Positions 48,598-59,839 of a stretch of 64,000 bases of DNA are shown here, one piece after another; position 1 is the first letter of the stretch; the number at the start of each line of letters is the position of its first letter. The notes beneath the pieces were generated by a model, which was not told the DNA's origin, did not search any database, and was given only the letters and a program-made list of their open reading frames with translations. Made by a program: the position numbers and the translations under genes. The stretch is from Porites lobata. Lineage: Eukaryota; Cnidaria; Anthozoa; Scleractinia; Poritidae. Location: contig CALNXK010000035.1 of NCBI GenBank assembly GCA_942486035.1, positions 588,501 to 652,500 on the forward strand, in the 5' to 3' direction.

Positions 48598-48847
48598 ATT
48601 AGAGAGGTTAAGCTTCACTTACGTTAAACGGCAAACGCCAATTTGTACCACGTGACCAAGTTTCCTCTTTACTTGTCGTTTACTGCTCATTATTTCTACA
48701 CATGAGTTAGTAGTTTCACGCAATTTTGTATTCATAAGAATTGTTTTGAGCTGTTTTTATCTGCTCATTTTCTATTTTGAGAAATTCTCAACTTGAATCT
48801 GACGTTTGCCGTTTGCCGTTAACGTGAAGCTTAATTAAACTCTCTAT
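48598..48847. mobile_element. MITE with GTTAACGGCAAACG arms
   Basis: The left arm (AGAGAGGTTAAGCTTCACTT, then ACGGCAAACG) matches the inverted right arm (AGCTTCACGTTAACGGCAAA). A related fragment with ACTTGGTCACGTGGTACAAA lies at about 58255-58360. Confidence 0.65.
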
Positions 48848-48993
48848 TATTCCACCTAACGGCATCAGGCGGTGTTGGACACGGTCCGAAGGGCATCATG
48901 GGGAAAAAATCAAAAACGGCTCATTTGCATCTGACCTTCGCTTTGTTCACATCTCTCGTTACGCCATAAAAATACCGGGAGAAATAGTGTGAT

Positions 48994-49592
48994 ATGGGCA
49001 TTACAGGTCTTCTTCCGCTTTTAAAGGACATAACATGCGATGTTCATTTGAGATCTTTCTCTGGAAAGGTGGCCGCAATCGACGTTTACTGCTGGCTTCA
49101 CAAAACTGTTATTTTCTGTGTCGAAGAGATAATTTTGGGATCGAAGCAACGCGGTACGTATCAACACTTCGTTCTTACATGTGCCTAAAGTGCTTGATTT
49201 TGAACGTAAGCTTCTCTTTAGCGCTCTTCTCACCTCAGATTTTTTTTTCCAGGTACATTGACATGTGCATGAAGGATACTGATCTTCCCATCGAAAATAA
49301 TATGCAACCTATTCTGGTTTTCCACAAGAAGCTGGAGGCCAAGGCAAATGTGGAATCCTCCTCCTCTAACTTGTTGTTGTTGAGGGGTATCCGGTCGTTT
49401 CGCCTACGGTCTGTTCGCCTACGAATAGAGTCGATTCGCCTACGTCTTATATGTCAGTTCGCCTACGAGTCAGATGTTGAAGCTTTAAATCTGAATTATG
49501 AAAAGTCCTTGTTCCTTGTATTATTCCTTCCATTCTATCCTCGATGCCTAGAAAAACAACGCGCAAAAACATCTAAGTTCGAATGTTTTTAA
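48994..49592 (+). pseudogene. Exonuclease 1 N-terminal fragment fused to repeat sequence
   Basis: The first block (48994-49157) reads MGITGLLPLLKDITCDVHLR and on through AAIDVYCWLHK, the XPG-N start of EXO1-type 5' nucleases. It keeps the first active-site aspartate. A GTATCA donor and a TTTTCCAG acceptor join it in frame to 49253 onward (YIDMCMKDTDLPIEN), a degenerate match to the next EXO1 exon. There the expected VFDG becomes VFHKK, so a second metal-binding aspartate is lost. Similarity stops near 49365 and the frame runs through a TTCGCCTACG repeat to a stop at 49592 (167 aa in total). Nuclease activity is not expected. Since an intron is kept, this is a partial segmental copy rather than a retrocopy. 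Confidence 0.7.
49399..49467. repeat. Interspersed TTCGCCTACG decamer repeat
   Basis: The exact decamer TTCGCCTACG occurs at 49399, 49414, 49435 and 49458, separated by unequal spacers. A variant (GTCGTCTACGAATAGAATG) follows near 49616. Confidence 0.8.
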
Positions 49593-50339
49593 AAACTTTA
49601 TTATGGCGGAACCCGGTCGTCTACGAATAGAATGTGTGAAAGATATTTGTAAAACTGAGCATTAAGATGTGTATTAAAATGAAATTAACCACCGTTTATA
49701 TACGGTCTTTGTGTGGTCGTGTAAAGCGCGAGCAGAGCAGTAAACAAACCACTGTTTACGGTCTTTGTGTAGACTTGTGAAGCGCGAGTGGCGCCTAAAC
49801 TAAAGAAGGTGAGACTTTTCATTAACATATACGAAATTAGCTTCGGCTTCACTTGACAGTCGGTTCAATTTCTTCGTCGATTTGGCGACTTGTTGAATCT
49901 TTTAACTCTATAAACTAGTTTATGTATGTAATGTGTCCGGGTATTCTGAGATACTCCGTTTGTGTACTTTCATCTAACAGGCAAATAATATAAAAACTTA
50001 AAGCGTCCTTTGTGTAGACTTGTGACTTGAGCGGCGCTCATACTAAGGGAGGTGAGAGTTTTCATTAGCATACATAGTACTTACCACAAATTTAGCTTGT
50101 TCACACTACACAGCTTGATGTAACTTTTTATTTCGATGTTGCGGCTTGTTAAATCGGTAATCATAGTCATATACTTCGGACTGAGTAAGATAAATAAACG
50201 TTCGTGTAATATAAAACGCACGGTTTTTCGCCAACCCTACTGTTAACCTCTGTCCGCAAAGATTAGCATCTATCAACAGGCCCTAACTATCTGGGTGACC
50301 TGTGCTGCACCCATAATTCAGTTGTGTCTAAAATCAAAT

Positions 50340-50419
50340 ATGGCGATCTCCAGGATCTCAGAGGGATCGAGCAAGGAATATTCCAAGATTCAGGGTTTCT
50401 TTGTACATCGTTATAATCG
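50340..50419 (+). CDS. Possible first coding exon of an unidentified gene
   Basis: ATG at 50340 in the context AAATATGGCG opens 26 codons (MAISRISEGSSKEYSKIQGF...), ending at a strong donor (ATCG|GTAAGC). I do not recognise the protein, and no downstream exon with matching phase (2) could be firmly linked. The LINE at 50.7-52.2 kb would then lie in the first intron. It could be a chance frame. Confidence 0.3.
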
Positions 50420-50689
50420 GTAAGCAAACAGTTACAGTGTTACATTCATTGGACACTGCAGTACAAATTGTATTGCGAAATCCGTTCTCGTCTCTCATGG
50501 CAGCTGTGTAGTAACCCTTACAAGCTTGTGTTGTTTATTTCAGGCCTACACATATTTAATCGCTAGGATATTTACAGTCAAACGAAATCGAGCCTTATAA
50601 CACTAATGAAACTCAAGACAATATGAATAAAATAGTATCGAACCTGCGTGCTAAAACCGGACCACAACACCTGTTTGAATATAATTTGC

Positions 50690-52150
50690 AGAATGTAGTA
50701 AAAACAAACAACAACAACAAAAAAAAATATGTATTTTAAAATGATGTTCCTTCGAATTCATTATCAGTTTTATGCTTTCTGGAGATGATTTCTTGTCAAA
50801 GTCAGGTATTATTCGATTGATTTGATTAATAAATGCCTGTCTCTGTACTGAGTATTTGTTACATTGAAAGAGGAAATGAATCTCATCTTCTACCTGATTT
50901 GAGTTACATGAGGGACATAATCTATTTTCTCTTGGCAAATGATCGATTTGGTATCGACCATGTTCAATCATAAGTTTGTGATTACTTATTTTAAATTTAA
51001 CAAAATTCTGTCGTTCGTCATAACGTCTTAGCTGGTAGAGATAATCAGATGTAGAATATTCGTCTTTAAAAGTTTTATAAAATTCTAGTTTTTTTGAATT
51101 TTCAAGGCTGTGCCACCAAAAAGATAGATATTTCTCTCTCATTTCTGTGGTATATCGTCTAATTTTATCATTATCTAGAGATTCAGCATCTAAACTGGTT
51201 AGATTGTCTTGTTCAAACATGTTTATGAAATTGGAAAAATATCCTGAATGTAGATTCTTTGACATAAGGAAAGACTGTTTGACTATAGAGTCATTATCTT
51301 TGTTGTTGAGGTAAACAAAATATTTCATAATTTTCTGATTTATCGGGATAAGCAGCGGCAATCTATCAAGTTCAGCTCTGCAAGCTATGTTAGAGGCCTT
51401 ATTGTTAACCTCTAAGTAACGTTTACAGAATTTGAGGTGGACTTTTTCTATTGGGGAGCTATCCCATTTTTTAAAATCTTGCTTGGTGTACACTCCCCAT
51501 ACCTCACTGTTGTAACTTAAGATTGGGAATACCATGGTGTCAAAAATATGGGATGCAGTATTAGGATTAAGTTTGTTAAGAATTGTCCGCTTCCGAATAC
51601 TAGAAAACGCGTGAAGGGCCTTTTCTTTTAAGTGTTCGAGTGCAAGTGTAAAGTTTACCGTTGGAGTTAAACGTGTACCTAAATAAGTGTATTCTTGGAC
51701 AATTTCAATTGACTCACTGCCTATGTTGGAATTTGATGTCAATAGATTTTTTTGGGCGTTTCTGGATCATAATTTTTGTTTTTTTCGGATTAATTTTTAG
51801 CTTCCATTTGTCACAATACAAGGAAAGCGCATTTAAACAGTTCTGTAATCCAGTTTTCGATCTTGATAGAATAACTAAATCATCTGCGTACAAAAGTGAA
51901 TTTATTTTTTTTCCCATTTGGAAGAACAAATGGGTCAGATAAGGTGTGTGTTTTCGAATAAATGTGGTACATTGTTTAAATAGAGGTTAAATAAAAGAGG
52001 GCTTAAAATACAGCCTTGGCGTACACCTCTGGAATATGAAAAAGGCTGTGTTTTGTTTTCACCAATTTTGATGGAACATGTCGAGTTGCAATAAAGGCTT
52101 TTCATGAGGTGGTACAAGTTTCCTCCTATATTCGTTTCGTAGACATGGCA
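50690..52150 (-). mobile_element. 5'-truncated, frameshifted non-LTR retrotransposon (LINE) reverse transcriptase
   Basis: On the minus strand, reverse-transcriptase motifs run in order: IGGNLYHLMKSLY, then GVRQGCILSPLLFNLYLN (palm), then INSLLYADDLVILSR with the YADD box, then a thumb region (YTYLGTRL) and a C-terminal CPSC..H...C knuckle (CPSCNSNQVEDEIHFLFQC). The frame breaks at about 51965 and again in an A run near 51750, so it cannot make a full protein. Endonuclease and the 5' half of the reverse transcriptase are missing, as in typical 5' truncation. A (TTG)n-like stretch near 50700-50720 probably marks the 3' end. The style is CR1/L2/RTE-like; the clade is not fixed. Confidence 0.88.
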
Positions 52151-52199
52151 ATTGGTCTTGTGTTTACATAACCCACACGGAATCAAGCATGACATTCCC

Positions 52200-54340
52200 T
52201 TAGCAACATAACAATTCAGCCATTCAGAATTCAGCTGAATGCATCAGAATAATTGTTCATCTTGTGCTGCTCACGCTTGTTCAAAGCAAAACAGATTAAA
52301 AACACTGTTTTAAACTCACGTTTGGGGGGAGTAATGAAATGTGAAATGGAGTAATGATTGTCGGCATATATCAGAAACAAAGTGTGAGTCATCGAGACAC
52401 TGTTGCATTACAAAGCAAAGATAATCACAGGAGTACACTGAAACAAAAAACCATTGACCCTCCATACTTGTTTGTGTAGCCCAAAGATTGTTAATTGCTG
52501 CAGTTTATGTTGGTCTTTTCTGTCTAGTCCACACATTGAAATAAAGGATTCCGTATCATAAGCAAGCGATTAATCCTTCAATCTCCACAGCATGGTACTA
52601 ATGTTGTTGGAGATGTAAACTTTATTATTCTCCTAGTTGATCAGAGAATTAAACTGTTGGACATACACAACAAGGTTTTAAGATTCATCACAGGCCTTTT
52701 CCTCCGATTGTCAAGCAGACAGCTTTGAACATATAGACAACCTCAAGATTGCCTCTTTCAGGTTTAGGGTTCAGTGTTGATTTTCCTTCTTGAATCCAGG
52801 GGGACCATTACTTATGCCACATTCTGACAGACCACATAAACAATCACCGGCAGCATCTTCTGGGGAAAGGAAGTGGAAACATTATTTTTACTTGTGGTAC
52901 GTAAATGCTTAACAGTAGTCTATTATTTTGTGCACTTGATATGGCGTGTGCTGAAGTATAAGCTGTTCACATAAGTATATGCCAGAATTGAAACCCATCC
53001 CTAATCTTAAAAGAAGAGCCAAAGGACCTTTTAGCATTGCAGCTGGATCTCAAAGGTGTAAACCACCTCAAGATCTCACTGACCCTTAAGAGAATTATGG
53101 GGACTGGTCAAAAAGCCCATGACAGACACCGCCTCGGTTAAACAGGGTCAATAAAGGAATGAAAGGTATCAAATCACAGAATGTAGTCCCTGCATGATTT
53201 TTGCTCTGTAAAAGGTTGGTAATGGCGAGAGAAGGTAGAAAATTCTTTGGCTGGTGTTTTTGTAAGTTCTTAATCTCACCGAGACTGGTCGGTTGGACCA
53301 GATCAGTATTGATTTTATGCCGTGGATTTTTTTCCACACAAATGGGGAGAAAATCGCAATGTCTAGTTTTTTCCGGCTGCCTAATCTGCACACACTGCTA
53401 ATTACCAGCCCAGATGATACATTCTAATGGCTAAGACAGAGACTTAAGATTAAACCATTTCATGCCAGAAATCAATCTTTTCTCAGTGTAATGATTCCAT
53501 TCATCTTCAGTCAAAAGCCTAGAGGACTAGACATCCTACTAGTACCTTCACTGTATTAGTGTTATTTTTTGTAATTGAAACCATTCCTTCAAGAAGGAAG
53601 TTGGATTCAAGTTTTGCTTGCACAAATAAAGGCGAGTTGTTGACAGTCAGAAATAGGTTGCTCCAGCTTTTAAAGTGCAGTATAAAAGAAGTTTTATTGT
53701 ATTCATTTTATCCACACAGCAACTGTGTACACTGCTAGAGACTTTGCAGAAGAAACCAGTGCCACCCTCCAGTTAGCCATGACAAGCTTAAGACAGGTTG
53801 GAAATGGGCCAGTGTTTTGCTGTACTAGTTGAGGAGTCAAACACAGTAGATAGCCCTTAAATATACGTGGCTAGCCAAATTCACTCCTTAATCCTCTTGG
53901 ATGGAGATGTACATGTATCACTTCCTGCAGCACAAGAATGTTGGGGTGGCTTCTTCTGACTGGAGTTGGGTTAGACAGTCAATGGGTAGAAAAGCAACAC
54001 TGCCTCGTCCCGGTCACCATGGTCACCTTCAAAAAACAAAGGCGGATGCCATCATTTCAACACAAGCAAGAGATCCATTCACCAGGCATTCATGAAGTAA
54101 TGGTAAGGTAAGCAAGTGCAGTAGAGAAACTTTGTTTACACTTAACATTCACCTTGTGCACAATTTATGAAACTCAACTCGTTCTGAGCAGGAAGCAGGA
54201 ATATTGCACATCTGTTATAACTGCCAAAGACTTTTCTAAATTGACTGTCTTGATAATTTTTGCCAGTAACACATAGATATACCATAAACGTGCGGTTGCA
54301 GAATAATATTGTGCTTCAATTTTTCAGAGTTCCAGTCTCT
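52200..54340. other. Region with weak exon-like pieces, no assigned gene
   Basis: Short plus-strand stretches have acceptor-like starts (for example 53720, reading TVYTARDFAEETSATLQLAM). An AATAAA lies near 54625. None could be joined into a recognisable protein. Minus-strand frames near 53100-53390 are also unrecognised. Confidence 0.3.
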
Positions 54341-54352
54341 CTCTTTATCAGC

Positions 54353-54433
54353 TAGCCTGTGTGCAGTACCCCCCCCTTCCCCTGCCTTCTCCGATTTTTC
54401 CTGCAGGGAGGGAGGGGGTCTGTATACAGGCTA
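54353..54433. mobile_element. 81-bp element with TAGCCTG/CAGGCTA ends
   Basis: It starts TAGCCTGTGTGCAG and ends CTGTATACAGGCTA. TTTATCAGC before and TTTATTAGC after match at 8 of 9 bases, a likely target duplication. The interior is C-rich then G-rich. Confidence 0.65.
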
Positions 54434-55157
54434 TTTATTAGCATAAAATTGGCTGTGTAGGTGGTTTGGGGGCGTGGCAGGGGGTGTTGTAGCTCAAAAC
54501 GAAATTTCTTTTAATTTTTTTTCACATTTTGTCTTTCAGCCTGCCCTGGTTCCAGATCAGATGGGATCAAGTTGCCACTAAACTATTTACGGTCAAATTC
54601 AGTCAAGATTGCTATTTGAACAATAAAATAAACAAATGGGAAGTTTTGTGCCATTTTCATCCATAAGAATTACTTTGTACAGTATAACTTTCAGCCAGGA
54701 TTGAATTAATTGAACCACAGGGTTAGTTAAGTTTGACAATGCTACATGCAAGTACCGTAATTGTCAACGTAATAGAGTTTGCTGGAACGATGAGGAAAAA
54801 GGGAAATTCTTATCAGGAATAAAACAAAAAGTTGTGCTATTTTCTCCTCTTGTGGGGATTAGCTGATCCACTGGGATTGATAGCAGTATTAAGTTTGACA
54901 CTAACTTGCCTTTTCAATAAAGTGACCATATTGGAAAATAATAATAATCAAAGAAGGGTTTACTATTGCAGCCTCCTTTTCCTTAACACCTCTCCTTACA
55001 AAATATACAGTATACAGTACATGGATCTCCAATAAATTTATGTATTATAACAAGTGCTGTATAAGAAGGAGAGAAGCCCGGTTTAAATAAGTGCCTTTCT
55101 CTCACCCCCTCCCGCCCTTCACTCTCCAGAAATTCACAAAAAATAAATAAGTGCTCC

Positions 55158-55254
55158 ACTAGCCTGTTCCAGACGTTCAGACAGTAGAGCGTGTTAACTG
55201 ACTCCCCACCATTTGAACACTGTACTCTACTATCTGAACACCTGGAACAGGCTA
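55158..55254. mobile_element. 97-bp hairpin element with TAGCCTG/CAGGCTA ends
   Basis: CTAGCCTGTTCCAGACGTTC pairs with GAACACCTGGAACAGGCTA across a short loop. GTGCTCC lies directly outside both ends (55151-55157 and 55255-55261). Confidence 0.7.
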
Positions 55255-55261
55255 GTGCTCC

Positions 55262-56598
55262 GGGCTCTCGGTTTATCCATAGCCATGATCAGGCCGCAAG
55301 TGCATTCATTGGAAGATATGGCCGAATTATAATATCATATTAAAAGATGCCAGGACAATGGTATCATCTATTTAAGCCAACAGACAGTTGTAGAACATGA
55401 AGATGTTACATTTCTAAGGAAGATGCAAATACACACCGACCAAGGATTCGCTACTTAGAGACCAGACATTGTCATCTAAGATCACGAAAACATGACGTGC
55501 AAACTACGTTGCAAAGCGTTTAGACAAGACCACCTCTCTTAAGGTCACTGAAAAACTCTCAGAATACGAAGACCTAGAAACTGAAGTCAATACCTTAGGA
55601 CTAAGGGTTAGTCTCGGTCTTTGTGAAGCTTTTCTTAAGGAAAGCACAATGCAAAGGCTCAGATGTTGATGATAGTAATAATGACAATAATAAAAATAAT
55701 AACGACAACAACAACAATAAATCAGGAACTGCAGAGCCCTCATCAGGGATGTGAAATATGGTGTCTTTTTCAATTGTGGCGATTGCAATTCTAACGACGA
55801 CAAAAACTTACGATAATTACGTGTGCTTTCGTGGAACAATCGATCTGACTTTTTCACGTGTAGATTACTTTCCCTGGGTAGCAGTGGATGCGGACGACAG
55901 CTAAAAATAGCCACGTCTCTGGGTACAAATACTCACCCGTCCCAGTACTTCTCGTCTCTCTCAGCGCAGCCATGCTAGAACTACTGACTTTGCTGTCCTC
56001 CAGCAATAAAACAACGATTTTCACTGACCTGAAACCCCTTCCATCGCGTAGTTTATGTTCCATATTTATATATGCACAGTTTTTCTCTCTTGCAAAATTC
56101 ACCCCTCCGAGAAATAAGCCTTCAAAAAAAAGCTTACTCTCTGCCTCAAAGCGAGGCGCGCTAAAATAACCAGTCACGCGATCTACCATACTCTCCAATC
56201 TTAAAACGGCTGCAAGCGCAAAACCTAACTAGTTAATCCCCTCTGTAAAAGAAAAAATAAATAAATAAACGATTTTTCAGTCGTTTTTGTGCCAGTTCTA
56301 AACTTTGCGCGAGCAGTGGAACGGTGGCGTCTCCTTTTTACGTAACTGCAGTAATGCGCGTTTTTGTACAACTTGAAGTAGAACTGAAGATTCGAACAAA
56401 GCTTGTCGCTCCTGCTTGTCGATAGTTTTTTTTTTTTTTTATGGCTTATGCTGCAGCTTCCAACAGTGAAGCAGAATCAGCTCCCGACCTATCCTGATTT
56501 TTGTATGACTTTGACGTGGACAATCAATGGAGCCATTTCCGTCATGGACCACCAACAGCCTCCTCGGTTGAACGGGAAGAAGAACAACTAGATTCAAA
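55262..56598. other. Upstream region of the transposase-like gene, no assigned gene
   Basis: Frames on both strands near 55500-56200 are unrecognised. A minus-strand ATG at 55973 (MAALRETRSTGT) ends at a GTGAGT donor, but no partner exon was found. A run of 15 T lies near 56428. Confidence 0.35.
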
Positions 56599-59500
56599 AT
56601 GGATAAAAGGTACTCTTCAAGGAAGCAAACACCGTCAAGGAGAAAAAATGCCGCCTATCGCGACGTTGACACGGTCAATTTGGTCTGCTGCAACGGTGGA
56701 TGTCTTTTAAAGAATGGCATAGAGACTGCGAGGCAAGTTATTCGACAGGAACGAGGTAGAGCTTTCTATAGATCTAGAAACTACAACGAACAAAATTACG
56801 TGATATCGAAACTTATACAAGTGGAACTATTTCCTAGCGGACGCAGAAAAATAACCTACAGTATCCCAGCCTTAGGCCCTGTGTGCAAAATCGCCTTCAT
56901 GAAATGCTATGGAGTGTCGCCTAAAAAAATTAAAGTCCTTTTAGAGAAAATGGATTGTGACTGTTTATCTATTGACCCCGATAAACGGGGTAGGCACAGT
57001 AACAGACCGCGCAAATTGACGGAAGATGCGAGGAGACAAGTAACAGAGTTTATCTGTTCCCATTCGGCAAACCACTCGCACTACAGAAGGGCGCGAACGG
57101 AAAAACAATTTTTTGATACGCCGACAACTATGAGGAGAATGTGGGGACAGTTTACTAGACAATACCCGAATTTCACCTCGACACGTTTGGGAAAAGAAAA
57201 AACAAAGGTCCTGTTATAAGTTTTACTACCTTCAGGAACGTGTTCAACGAAGATCTCGGCAGCAGGTTGGGTTTTCGAAAACCACGAGAAGACACATGTC
57301 AGGTTTGTGACAAGACCTTAAACACGATAGGACGAATGACAAACGGCGCAGCCGAGGACGGCGCCAGAAATGAAGAAGAACTTCAAAGAATAAGAACAGA
57401 ACGTGAAAATCATTTAATTGAGGGCGAAAGGAGATATGCTGCCTTAAAGTATGACATGTTTGTTCTGTCTAAGAAACGGGTCAATGGGTGTACAGATAAA
57501 AGTTAGCAGATGAATTGTCGACGCTGATTTCCTCTTTGCTTTAGCTTGAAGGTCAAGAAAATGTAGGAAGAGTTTAAAAGTCAGTATAGTTAAGGTGAAT
57601 AAAGTGTTGAAAGAATTTGTACTTGCTGAGTTCGAGTTGATTTGAGAGAAGGTGGGTAACTTTGTAGTTTGCGATTTGATGGCACTAGTAATAGGCCCTC
57701 TGCAGCTAGCCATTCATGTGGTACAAAACCGCCATGCTGGAGAGCAAAAGTCGCACTGGGACAAGACAGACAAAAGACATACCGGCATAATTTTAAATGG
57801 TAATTTTCTTTGTTAGTCTTGTCCCAGTGCGACTTTTGCTCTCCAGCACGGCGGTTTTGTACCACGTGAATGACTAGTTGCAAAGGGCCTATTACCTTAG
57901 CCTACCAAAGCTAATCGCATGTCTCAGATCAAGGCTTTGTTAACTTGAGGAAAGTACAACCTTCCTATGCCTTATGACTGAGGTGGGTAGCCCTCCCTCC
58001 TACCATGAAACATGGGCCTGAATCCGAAAAAGGGTTGCGTATTTGTTATATATCTGTTTTAAAAAAATCGCCCTCCTCGAATTGTCATCCCTTTTAATTA
58101 TTCATTACATAAAAAAGTCCCCGTATTGATACAAAATACACACCGCATCACGGAAAAAGATTCACTAAAACACATACAATTTCAGTTCAAAAAAGTACAG
58201 GAAACCGTGAGCCATGGCAGACTGAACAGAGATATTTAGAGTCTCTTTTACGGAAAAGAGCAAACGTCAGATTCAAGTTGAGAATTTCACAACAAGAAAC
58301 AGGGAACACTTGGTCACGTGGTACAAATTCACGTTTGCCGCAAACGTGACTCTTGGCTCCAACAGGGAGCTTAAGCAACAGCGTTTTTGAGCGACGGACG
58401 TCAACCGGAAGTGGGCTTTTTGCAACATTGGGCAGTGGGTGGGCTCAAAATTTCGGGCAAATCGTCTTTATAAGAGAAAAGAAACTTAGCGATACAAATT
58501 TTTTAGCGTCAAGGCATATAAAAGAAGAGAAGGCCTCACTTCCGGTTGACGTGCATCGCTCAAAGTCGTGTTTGCTTAGGGTCCCTAATGTGAAGACAAC
58601 TGTTTGCAAGGTCAACGGACCTGCGCGCGCTCTCTTAAGTTTCTCTTCCAATGACTGTCGCAAACGTAAGTGATAACGGTAGTTTTTTTTTTTGAATATC
58701 GAGCCACTAGCGCAAGCTGTAAATAACTGAAGAGATAAGTTTTAAAGTAAACTGAGTGCTGCGTTAAAGAGGGCACGATGTGTTAAGCCTCACGTAGTCA
58801 AGCCCCTTTCATGGACTAAAATGGCCTCGAAAACGCTTACTTTGCATATGGATTTTCACAAAAGCTTACCTACACCAAAGGTGTCGTCTCAAGACTGGTA
58901 TTACTCAAAAAAGCTCAGGACAAGCCTAATGGGTATATACTGCGCAAACCAGGAGGTCATACACTGTTTTATGTACGACGAGTCTATTGCTGGTGTAGGC
59001 CCAAATGAAGTGATCTCAATCTTGGACTATTTTCTCAAAAAACTTCAGACGGAGCAAGGCCGAGACAGGTATGACCATCTTATAGTGTGGTGTGACAATT
59101 CTCCGGCTCAGTTTAAGCAAAACTTTCTATTTTTTTATATGGATTACCTGGTCACAAGAGGAGACTTCCTACGAACAGACTTAAAATTCTTGTTGGAGGG
59201 CCACTCGTATAGTGTGTGCGATAGATATTTTGGAAACATTCAAAAAGTTTTTAACGCCCAAGAGAAAATTGAAACACCCAAAGATTGGGAAAACGTTCTA
59301 GTCAGCAGTGGTTTATCAAGCGTCAAGGTCTATTGGGTAGGTCTTGACATGATAAAGGACTACAAGTCATTTTTAAACTTAAAACACGTCAGTAGAAACG
59401 AAGATTTACAGCACGAGAAATTTGAGGTCAAAGACATCGCGTGGATTAATGTTGGAATTGGGGAACAGCCTGATGACAGCGGCAATCTGAAAGTTGTAGA

Positions 59501-59756
59501 TCATCCCGACTGCGCCTTCGTGCGTTTCACTATTGACCCAAAACAGCAACCCAGGCTAGTTTCGTACACAAAGAGAAGGCAAGCAACTCCACTGCGAATA
59601 GACCTACTGACCACACTGAGGCAGGAACTAAGGCCAATTCGTGAAGATGTAAAGCAGCAGTGTCTAAATCTAGCTAGAAAATATTTAAGTGAACTTGCCG
59701 AACGTTTTTATGCTGCCCTACCATGTATCCAAGAGGGGAGCGAGATTGACGATTGA
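56599..59756 (+). CDS. DUF7869-like putative transposase, frameshifted, at least two coding blocks
   Basis: The first block (56599 to about 57150) reads NLVCCNGGCLL near its start, PVCKIAFMKCYGVSPKKIKV in the middle and ICSHSANHSHYRRAR near its end. It then shifts to the -1 frame and continues to 57506 as VFNEDLGSRLGFRKPREDTC and a charged helix ending YDMFVL. A large intron follows. The last block (58821-59756, 311 aa) has HMDFHKSLP (D11), LIVWCDNSPAQFKQN (D92) and LLEGHSYSVCDRYFG (E127 and D134). This order of motifs (N-terminal Cys/His region, prxDtC, hmD, cDN..aQ, GHS..cDr.Fg) matches, as I recall it, a widespread uncharacterised family labelled DUF7869, which may be a DDE-type (RNase H fold) transposase; that role is inference. 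The frameshift near 57155 makes this copy probably inactive. The intron donor of the middle block was not fixed. Confidence 0.65.
57688..57895. mobile_element. 208-bp hairpin MITE in the intron of the transposase-like gene
   Basis: The left arm from 57688 (TAATAGGCCCTCTGCAGCTA) is repeated as the reverse complement in the right arm ending at 57895. About 86 bp pair with only a few mismatches (for example CCATGC/CCGTGC). The loop is about 35 bp. Confidence 0.85.
58255..58360. repeat. Fragment related to the MITE at 48598-48847
   Basis: It shares CAAACGTCAGATTCAAGTTG, TTGGTCACGTGGTACAAA and CACGTTTGCCG with that element. It lacks the complete terminal arms. Confidence 0.55.
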
Positions 59757-59834
59757 AAGTTATCATTATATACCTTTCACTTGAACATTAATCGTGTGTC
59801 CTAATTAGCTTCCTCTTTAACGCAGCACCTCAGT
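58751..59834. repeat. Inverted repeat pair flanking the C-terminal transposase-like block
   Basis: ACTGAGTGCTGCGTTAAAGA at 58751 is repeated inverted at 59811-59834, with one inserted base and one change. The pair brackets exactly the 311-aa block (58821-59756). Confidence 0.6.
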
Positions 59835-59839
59835 TTCCT

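Noticed and set aside
53720..53800. Plus-strand exon reading TVYTARDFAEETSATLQLAM
   Set aside because: An acceptor-like CAG precedes it, but no phase-compatible neighbouring exon and no recognised family; too weak to annotate.
55937..55973. Minus-strand first exon MAALRETRSTGT ending at GTGAGT
   Set aside because: No partner exon with the required phase was found downstream on the minus strand.
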